DNA from: Camellia lanceoleosa
Lineage: Eukaryota; Streptophyta; Magnoliopsida; Ericales; Theaceae
DNA: 64,000 bases
Assembly: GCA_025200525.1 (NCBI GenBank)
Contig: CM045762.1
Location: 188,629,154 to 188,693,153 of the forward strand
Reading direction: 5' to 3'
Numbering within the stretch: the stretch's first letter is position 1; every line of letters begins with the position of its first letter. The notes beneath the pieces are model-generated. The model was given only the letters and a program-made list of their open reading frames with translations, ran no database searches and had not been told where the DNA came from. A program made the position numbers and the translations under genes. Of the stretch, positions 56,445 to 64,000 are shown piece by piece.

Positions 56445-56795
56445 GGCCTCGTTTGGGAAGTGACTATTTTAGTAGACTATTTGGCGTTTTGGCTATTTTA
56501 GTAGGCTATTTTAGTTTTTATGTTTAGGAAGATAAGATGGATTTTATTTGAGTTGTTGTATTGAAAAATGTGTTGAAATGATGTTTGAAATTAAAATGAC
56601 AAATTTATCCCTAAAAATATATTTTTTTAAATTATTGTCAAGGGTAAAATCATAATTTACTCATTGATAGAACAATTTTTGTAGCTGACAGTGTAGGCTG
56701 TGGGCTTTTTGGAAAAAGCTTGCAACAATGGGCTTTTTGGCTAAATTTTCATTTTAGGCTATGATAGCCTCTTTAGCCACTTCCCAAACAGCGCC
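56445..56795. mobile_element. PIF/Harbinger (Tourist-like) MITE
   Basis: 351 bp. Left end GGCCTCGTTTGGGAAGTGAC and right end, reverse-complemented, GGCGCTGTTTGGGAAGTGGC. Flanked by TAA (56442-56444 and 56796-56798, within the resolution of reading). Non-coding AT-rich core. Confidence 0.77.
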
Positions 56796-56938
56796 TAAGT
56801 ATTTGCTTTGAATATGCTATAAATGACTTGAAATGGCCATGCGAATACTACATATATATATTTTTGGTATAAATTACACTGACCTTCCCTAACAAATTAG
56901 GAAAAAAAAGAAAGAGATTGAAGGAATTCATTCAAATT

Positions 56939-58117
56939 TCAAATATAACTCCAGGAAAATATATTTTTGACATAATTAGTGACATGTAAGGTATTCATAC
57001 CGTGCCCGCCAAAGAACTCTGAATCAAGAAGTCCCGCGATCTTAATCTTTCTAAAAGAATTTCTATTCCGATCATAATAGTAAATATTCAAGAGGTCAGC
57101 TATCCGTGAAGGTTGTAGAAGTATTTCACCTGTCTGAATTGTGCTGACAATATAAGGATCTCCCTCTCGAACCCAATCAAGAGTAGGCATTTTCTCTTTG
57201 ACCCAAATCCAATTCTCATAATCCTGCAAAATCCAAAGCTCCTCCCAACCATCTTCTGTGTATTCACCACATGCTACCAAATGGCCACCAAGTTCTCGTA
57301 GACAAAATATGTGTGAAGGTCCTCTAGGGAGTGGAATCATTTGAAATCGCTCATTTTTCAGTTCAAATGTTACTGTGACATCCACACTCATAGGAGGAGA
57401 AGGTTTGGGTATATAATAACTCATATTTCTCCAGTGTATGACTCCATCAACACAACGACCACCCCTACCAAATTCATAGTGCCAAGGAACAGAAACACAA
57501 TCAATCTCTCTCCATGAATGTGTCCCCAAAGTGAAAATTTCACACTAGTAATCTAAGTAGTCGTAACGCTCCCCCTCCACCTTGATGTGTACAAAGTTTG
57601 TGAGCAACACTTTGTATTGCTTGGTAGAAGGATCAAACCCAAATGACAAATTTGGTTCGCAAGTAGAATTAGCATCATCAGTAAGTAAACGAAGTGGAGG
57701 ACGGGTAACAAATTGTCGAGTGGTAGGATTCACAATGAAAACGGATTTAGTTTTAGACTTTCTAAGGTACCAGCATATTAAGCCATTGACAGATTGTTTA
57801 ATGTGATAAAGTCGTGAGAAGAAATCAGTGAGCAACTACTGGGCCGGTCCTCCTTCATAAGCTGCTGAGAAAAAATGTATCTTGGTGAACAAGTAGTTGA
57901 TTAAGGATGTGACAAGGTAGGGCCTAGATTGGGCACGGGTATGGTGTAAATCCACAAAAGAGGGATCCTCGATCAGAGAGCACCAACGCTTGGAGATGCA
58001 CTTGCATTGGACTACCACCTTTGCTGGTAGTCTTGTTAGAATGTCCACCAACATTTCTTTAGGCAATGAACAAGTAGTAATTCCACAACTATTACTAGCA
58101 CTCCTTCCCTGCTTCAT
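56939..58117 (-). pseudogene. F-box protein gene with two premature stops (copy 2)
   Basis: A single-exon frame of 392 codons from ATG at 58117, preferred because the F-box follows closely: CSLPKEMLVDILTRLPAKVV, then KCISKRWCSLIEDPSFVDLH (residues about 14-55). The C-terminal associated domain follows (KSVFIVNPTTRQFVTRPPLR, SFGFDPSTKQYKVLL, LGTHSWREID, GGRCVDGVIHWRN, LGGHLVACGEYTEDGWEELW). The frame never shifts, but TAG occurs at 57838-57836 and 57547-57545. Copy 1 has TAC and AAG at these places, so both are nonsense mutations. F-box proteins bring substrates to SCF E3 ligases; as it stands only the first 93 residues, with the F-box, could be made. Confidence 0.85.
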
Positions 58118-58620
58118 TGTTACTTTTTTTTGTTTGATTTCCAAAAGTAACCAAAGGGCAGAAGAAGATTCAACTACTTGCAAGTTTTTGATTTTTGCAA
58201 TGTACCAACAAATGGATACCCAAAACGCAATGCAAAAAACACTATGGTTAAACTTAAATTTTAAAAAATACATATAGTAAGAGATTAAATTATGGGATTA
58301 TTAGGATGAAGGCTGCAAGCCAACTTTTAATGACAAGGAAGTTGGAAAAAATTTAGTAGTTCTTTAAAAGCCAGTTTTTTTTTTTTTTTTTTCATTTTTT
58401 GAGATGTCAAAAGTCTGTTATGCCGGTTCTTTTGTCCCATTCATTTCATTTCACCTCCATCAACAAACAAATTCTCAAAGTCTCAAACAAATCGTCATGT
58501 CTTGCTTTGTTCGCTAATCTGCATTGATGGCCTCATTGCCCTGGACTACTTGCTAGCTCTGCCAGGTACAGATGAAGAACTGAAAGTAATAAATATAAGC
58601 TATCTATGAACACGTACATA

Positions 58621-58700
58621 TTGACCCTTTAATTATGAAAATTGTACTAATACACCCCCAAAAGGTGTATTTGTACGATTTTATAATTGAGGGGATCAAA
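58621..58700. repeat. Near-perfect hairpin
   Basis: TTGACCCTTTAATTATGAAA plus ATTGTACTAATACACC is followed, after a 7-base loop, by GGTGTATTTGTACGATTTTA plus TAATTGAGGGGATCAA. The stem is about 35 bp with few mismatches. It is a small foldback or MITE remnant upstream of F-box copy 2. Confidence 0.7.
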
Positions 58701-58935
58701 TGTCTGGTTTGATAGATGAGAGGGTAAAGTGCTAATATTTGAGAGGGTCTTGGAGTAATTAACACTAGATGATAATTTTCTGCCTTAATTCTAATAAACC
58801 TTTAATTCTAGAATGACCAATTAAATTGAAAAGCAAAAGGGGAAGGAGAAAGATAAGTATGTTATTAGAATCCTTGAAATATTTCAAATAACTAATTTGA
58901 CATTGTTGTTTTGAAAGATTTCAATCTTGAAATCC

Positions 58936-59340
58936 ATATATAGAAAGTAACAAATCTAAATTTAACATATTTTGATTTCAAATCCATAAATCCAACCAAT
59001 TTCATAATAATAAGTAGAAGGGTTTCATAAAAAGATGAACAATCTCAATTTCAATCATAATCTCAATCTCATAAATATCAATAGCTAAGCTAATGTAGCT
59101 ATTCTTCCGGATCTGAAGGTCCTTAACAACAAAACCAAACCATCCGATTTTAATAGCAAAACCACAATTTCGAATTAAGAAAATTAATGTAAACAATCAG
59201 AAGAAGAAGAAAAGAAGAACGAACATACAAGTTGGAATAAAAAACTGTCCTTTCATGGAGAAAAAGGATTAGACCAAGTGCACATATATATATATATTTG
59301 TGAAAGCTCTATGCTCTGAACCTTCTTTCCCAAGTGATTT
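58936..59340. repeat. Segmental duplicate of 51618-52195
   Basis: Near-identical to the upstream copy except for the roughly 190-bp extra segment there. It lies about 0.8 kb 5' of the F-box copy 2 start, in keeping with a duplicated gene-plus-flank unit. Confidence 0.72.
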
Positions 59341-60555
59341 GTTAAACCGGGCAAAGGGAAGAGTGAAAGGGCATGGTTGGGATTGGCCCGTTGATCCACC
59401 CAAGCTGCGCAGTAGGGTTCGAGAAATTTATTTTTGTATATAGGGCAGGATTGGGATAATATTTTTAAGTCCGTTAAATTAAGGATAAATTATCAATAGA
59501 TTATAATAATTGAATTTAATTATTATTAAGTTTTATTGAAAATAATTCTTAATAAAATCGTAATTAAAAATAATTTCTTGTAATAATTTTTTGCATATGT
59601 TGTCAAAACTAAGAATTAGTAACTTTTTTATCATGGTTTTTATAAATATTCCTAAAATTTACAATTAGTAATATTTTTCAAAGTTCAAAATTAGTTTTCC
59701 TTTTTTGTGACAATTTTTTTAAATTATTACTAAAATTTATAATTAATAATATTTTTTGTGATAATTTTTAAACTGTTAATAAAAATTAATAAATAATGAT
59801 ATTTTTTAATAATATTTGATGAAAAATATTATTAATTATGATAAAATTTATTGAATAATTATAAATTTATTCCTTAAGAGCTACACGCAAGTTGCCTTAC
59901 TTTTTCACTATTTCACTAATATGCAATTTACCCATTATTGGATACCTATTGCTGGTAAGAGTAAATCCCATGATACCCAACAATCATATGATTGGATTCT
60001 ATTATCAAGTGTGTCCACTAATAGTCTTACATCTGATTAGTAATTTTATTTTTTATTTTTGGTTGTGCTAAAAAACATTGTCCACACTAGTTGAAGATAG
60101 ATGCACCAAATTTGATGTCCAGCTAGGATGTTTCGTCGGATAATACTTTGATGTTTTTAGGGGTTGTTTGGATTGACTTAAATAAATATACTTTCTGTAT
60201 TTTTATGAAAAAAAATATAGAAAAATAGAGAGATGATGTGATGAAAAAAAGATAAAAAAATAAACTATTTTTAACTTCCCAAACTTAGCCTAAATTTGAG
60301 TTGAGATTGAGAGAATGAAAAGCACAATAAGAACTGTTTGGTCAAAATGTTTGGCCGGAAGACACTTCGATACTTAATCAATAATAAGTTGTGAAAAAAT
60401 GTGAGCAGAGTAACGATTTGAGTGTATAATATTGTATACCTCAATTCTTGGGTTGTCTCCTTTTACACTTTATTTATTTTATTGAAATGAGATGAAAGGA
60501 AATTAAATAGTTATTCCTTAATTCTTTATATAAAAATGGAATAGTTATCCCTATC
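59341..60555. other. AT-rich intergenic with a small MITE
   Basis: No gene. At 60160-60290 a 131-bp element has a left end GGGGTTGTTTGGATTGACTT and a right end, reverse-complemented, GGCTAAGTTTGGGAAG; it resembles the MITE at 45682-45864. Flanks are TTA and TAA, so the target duplication is imperfect. Confidence 0.55.
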
Positions 60556-61172
60556 CAGGGCCGGCCCTGGGCTAAGGCTGGTAAGGCCTTTGCCTAGGGC
60601 CTCAAAAATTAGGTCTAAAAAAAGGCTCCCAAATTTAGTCTTGCACTATATTGAAAATTTAAAATGGCCCAATTCTGTTTAATTAATTTAGGTCATTTTA
60701 AAGGGAGCTCCAAAAAATCTATTTGGCCCAATTGATGAAAAGCTTAATTAAAAAATATTTATAAGTTTTAGTTGTTAGTCCAATTAAAAAAATAAAAAAT
60801 AAAATATATATATGTATTAGTAGTTAGCTTAATTTTGTGTGGCCTATTTTTTTTTTTTTTCTCTTTATGGCCCAATTATGTGCTTTTTAGTATTTTTTTT
60901 AAAAAAAAATATTTTACACAATATTTATTTATTTATTTTGTAAATACCTCTAATTTAGATACGCTTAAAAATTATAATATTTATATATTTTTTAAAAAAA
61001 ATGTTTCCAAATACAAAAAATATAAAAAAAATACAAATTGCAAACTCAGACAATTATTTTTGAAAATTCTAAACCAAACAGAATGATTTTTAATTTTATT
61101 TTTTACAAATATCTAAAAAAACCCTGAAATATTATTTCGCCTTAGGCCTCCGGACACTCAAGGCCGGCCCTG
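60556..61172. mobile_element. hAT-type MITE with 8-bp target duplication
   Basis: 617 bp, starting CAGGGCCGGCCCTGGGC and ending CAAGGCCGGCCCTG, giving an 11-bp terminal inverted repeat CAGGGCCGGCC. A perfect 8-bp duplication TCCCTATC lies at 60548-60555 and 61173-61180. The AT-rich interior has no transposase. Confidence 0.85.
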
Positions 61173-61488
61173 TCCCTATCATCTTCCCAATTTTGCTTCT
61201 CTGTTTCTTTTTCTCACCCTCTGTATTGTTTTATTATTTTTAATAAAGTATTATCTTCTTTTTATTGATAAAAAAAAAAAAATTACAAGAATCCGTAGTG
61301 CACATCATAATTGACATTAGTAATTTTTATCATTAATTGACATAATACACACCACAAATACTCATATTTCAGCACAAAAAAATGGACACATTTTTGAGTG
61401 ATAGAATCCCGACATCATCTCCTACCTAAACTCTTCATTGGTAAGAAAAACATTTGAGGCAATTCAAACTGAAAATTGACAAGATCTA

Positions 61489-61494
61489 TTTATT
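61489..61494 (-). terminator. Polyadenylation signal of the inhibitor gene
   Basis: AATAAA on the minus strand (plus TTTATT), about 58 bp past the stop codon of the gene at 61552-62076, a normal plant 3' UTR position. Confidence 0.55.
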
Positions 61495-61551
61495 AAAGAG
61501 AAAAGGAGTACCATAACATTCATGACAAAACAGAGAGAGAGGGTCTTCTTC

Positions 61552-62076
61552 TTACAACAACATTCTTATTATTGTTGTGGCCACCACAGAAAGGTCATGA
61601 ACCACTTTGTTCATATCACTCAGAGGTGATTTAGATTTGCCGAAACTCTTTTCACAAGATTCAGCCTCATTTGCAGCATCAACCATGCTCGATTCGGCAA
61701 ACTTTGGATCACCTTTAGTCAAGGCCTCAACAGCAGTTGGGATAACACCCAAAACACCTTTATAAAAATCAACACACCTTCTCAATGGACCTCTCAGCTG
61801 TGGAGTGGAGTTCATGAGCTTGTTGATTTGGGTTAAAGTAGAAGTTGATTTGGCCTTGATAGCATCAACTACAATGAGACCTAGAGTTGAGAGATCTGAG
61901 CTTTTGCTTCTGGAGTCTGAGGTTAGAGTTGAGACGCAGAGTTGGTAAAAGGATGTCTTCTTGCATGTTGTGGTTATCAAAGAGTTTGCTTGAGCTGAAA
62001 GAGGGTGTTGGGTTGATGGTGAAAGGAAGGCTACAAGGAAGGTGAGTAGTGTGAGAGAGATCAAGTTCTTCATCAT
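61552..62076 (-). CDS. Plant invertase/pectin methylesterase inhibitor (PMEI domain), C/VIF-like
   Basis: 174 residues, intact, single exon. Residues 1 to about 30 are a signal peptide (MMKNLISLTLLTFLVAFLSP). Four cysteines at 38, 47, 101 and 141 match the family pattern: a helical hairpin held by C38-C47, then a four-helix bundle closed by C101-C141. It ends PLSDMNKVVHDLSVVATTII, as in cell-wall/vacuolar invertase inhibitors. Family role: a secreted protein that binds and blocks acid invertase or pectin methylesterase in the wall or vacuole; sequence alone cannot say which, though the C-terminus favours an invertase inhibitor. The start is the first of two adjacent Met codons. A TATA box lies 68 bp upstream. 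Length is normal and there are no lesions. Confidence 0.9.
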   Translation of the reverse strand: MMKNLISLTLLTFLVAFLSPSTQHPLSAQANSLITTTCKKTSFYQLCVSTLTSDSRSKSSDLSTLGLIVVDAIKAKSTSTLTQINKLMNSTPQLRGPLRRCVDFYKGVLGVIPTAVEALTKGDPKFAESSMVDAANEAESCEKSFGKSKSPLSDMNKVVHDLSVVATTIIRMLL

Positions 62077-62143
62077 GGGGTAAGAGAGGAGATTGGGATG
62101 ATGATAGTGTTGATGTTGTTCAAAGCCAAAGGTGTTAGCTAGC

Positions 62144-62153
62144 TCTTATATAG
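62144..62153 (-). promoter_or_regulatory. TATA box of the inhibitor gene
   Basis: CCTATATAAG on the minus strand, about 68 bp upstream of the ATG at 62076, leaving room for a 5' UTR of roughly 35-40 bases. Confidence 0.65.
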
Positions 62154-62169
62154 GATTCAAATGTGGAGT

Positions 62170-64000
62170 GTAGGTTTGGTAATTGCCTTTTTTAACAACT
62201 TTTTATTAGTTTCTTTAGTTTTTGATAGTAATATATATATATATATATATTTAAAAATTCTTTAAAAAAAAAAAAACTAAAAACTAAAAAGGTGTCTTTG
62301 GTGAATTTTTTTTTCATTTTAAATTCTTTTAAATTAAATGGGTTTTTTTTTTTAAAAAAAAGTTTAACATAAATTAATAAAAAAAATCAATAAAGATAAA
62401 AATATATATTTTTTTAAATATCACATTTTGTTTTTACTTTTAAAAAATATTTACGTTTACTTTTACGTTTGTTTTTACTTTTACATACAAAATAAATATT
62501 TACGTTTGTTTCGTGTTTTTAGGATACCTTAATGCTATGTTTGGTTGGAGGATTTGGGGAGGGATTTGGAATAAATATATTTATTCACATTTCACCTACC
62601 TTTTTCATTTTATTGTTTGTTTAGATGAGAAAAGATTATTGTTATAGAAAACGTAACTATTTGTAGATTATTTTTACTTTTAAGAGGATAAGTCTCTGAA
62701 CCACAGCATTATCTATATATCTTTTTATATTTGTATACTATTATTACTTTTAAAAGTTGAATTAAGATAAGGCCTTGAAATGATTTGTGAATGTATGAAG
62801 ATCATTGGCTGGGTCTGCTTTGTGATGTTTTGGTTTAAAAAAAAGTAAAAAAGTTATTAAAAGTTTTAAAAAAAAAATGTCATATTGTATATTAATTAAT
62901 TATTTCTTTTCTTATAACTATTTATTGAATTAAAAAATTATTTCAAACACACTAATTTTTTCATCTCATAAAAAAATAGTATTTTTAGTTTAAGATTCTT
63001 GATATTAGGAATTTTATAAGATAAAGGACCTGTAATATTTTTATAGTAATTAAGATCCCTCAACAATTTCATAAAAAGAAATTCTGATTCCTCACAGAGA
63101 AATTTCTTTGTGACAAGTTAAAATTTTTTTAATAATATTATTGAATGACCTTAACTAATAAAGAAAAAATATATATTAGACATCTCCTACTACCCAAAGT
63201 TATAGAGGAATATTTCATTAATTTTCTTTAAAAAGCCAAAAAAGTTACTAAACAAAAGCCAAATTACCAAACGGACGCTATAAAATTGTATGGATTTTAC
63301 TGTTCTTTTTCTTTTAAATTCATATAATTAACAAATGTTTTATATACATGTTAGATTTATTTTTTTTTAAAATAAGAACGCTATATAAATGAAATTAAAG
63401 ATAATTGTTGGAAAATCTAAACCAAGGAGGGTATAAGGCAATTTAGTGAATATTTTTTGTTGGTAAGAGATTCATCCTTTATGAAATAGTTTGGTAACAA
63501 GTCATTTTATTTGTTTTGAAGGACATTTTGTTTTCGATTTTACCTTTTAATTTATCTGTTAACTTTTTTTTATTTGTTGACTTTTGTTGACTATCTGTTT
63601 ATTTTTTTCCTATTTGTTCAAAAATGTGTACCGATCAAGGGATTACCAATATTTAATCAACATGATTTTTTGCAAGCATGAAATACTAGACAAGTTCTAT
63701 ACATTAACGGTTCAAATTATCGAAATTGAACCTATAATAAATCTTACGGATCTAACAATACATTCTAATCCACACAGTGAACTAGAGAGATGCCTCCCCC
63801 TTGTTCAATTACATTTCCGTTAAAGTGTATGATTGCCCTCTGACAATGGGAATAGAATTTTCCATAAAAAATTAGTTATCTTGTATGCAATGCCTTTCCT
63901 AAAATATTTCTGCTTTCCTCATTTGATAATATTTCATATCTTTCTTATCCAAATGAACCCAAATCTCTTTTAAGATATGCTTCACCCCTTAAGATATTCC
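62170..64000. other. AT-rich intergenic; no gene seen
   Basis: Upstream region of the inhibitor gene. Contains TA and T/A homopolymer runs and ATTTACGTTTACTTTTACG-type repeats (62450-62520). Short frames such as 63584-63823 have no recognisable features. Confidence 0.5.

Noticed and set aside
63584..63823. 79-codon plus-strand frame
   Set aside because: AT-rich, no start context, domain or neighbour support.

Overview
This window is nuclear DNA from a flowering plant, most likely a eudicot. The evidence is plant-type LTR-retrotransposon lineages (a gag-only element, Tat/Ogre-like LTRs with a TGGCGACTC-type primer site, chromovirus-like solo LTRs, TNT1/Tork-like copia pieces), a plant L1-type LINE, hAT and PIF/Harbinger MITEs, an F-box gene family and an invertase/pectin-methylesterase inhibitor. 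I cannot name the species. Most of the window is transposable-element sequence. Only one clearly intact protein gene is present, on the minus strand at 61552-62076.

Layout. 101-7031: a complete minus-strand LTR retrotransposon with a CAATA target duplication. It carries a decayed gag and two large minisatellite arrays, and no pol. 7368-7856: a short coiled-coil ORF with one in-frame stop, just right of that insertion. 8825-15016: a truncated minus-strand Tat/Ogre-like element (primer site plus 3.4-kb LTR). 15170-19985: a hAT-like fragment, an LTR-like repeat and a solo LTR (18496-19400) that cut into the end of an unidentified minus-strand coding remnant.

20060-38975 is the most unusual part: a plus-strand gene made of at least 19 micro-exons of 36-54 bp. 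All sit in the same phase and are separated by homologous introns mostly of 320-375 bp. They are arranged as a six-exon higher-order repeat (B-C-D-E-F-G, about 2.1 kb, 267 coding bases) repeated about three times, and they read in frame into a longer last exon. The encoded peptides are Gly/Pro/Leu-rich variants of one motif. The array has been hit by two solo LTRs, an LTR fragment and two hAT-like elements. Its last exon is split by another solo LTR with a further solo LTR nested inside it. Frame lesions suggest the locus is now a pseudogene.

39400-59340 holds two related copies of an F-box gene region (39890-40865 truncated; 56939-58117 full length with two stops that are sense codons in the other copy). 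They are separated by a minus-strand copia remnant, a degenerate LINE carrying a MITE in ORF1, a copia 3' end fused to the LINE, and a very large inverted repeat (52940-55072). 59341-64000 is AT-rich and contains a small MITE, a 617-bp hAT MITE with an 8-bp target duplication, and the inhibitor gene with its TATA box and polyadenylation signal.

The genes do not form a pathway. The region records repeated insertion, LTR-LTR recombination (five solo LTRs with 5-bp target duplications) and tandem duplication.
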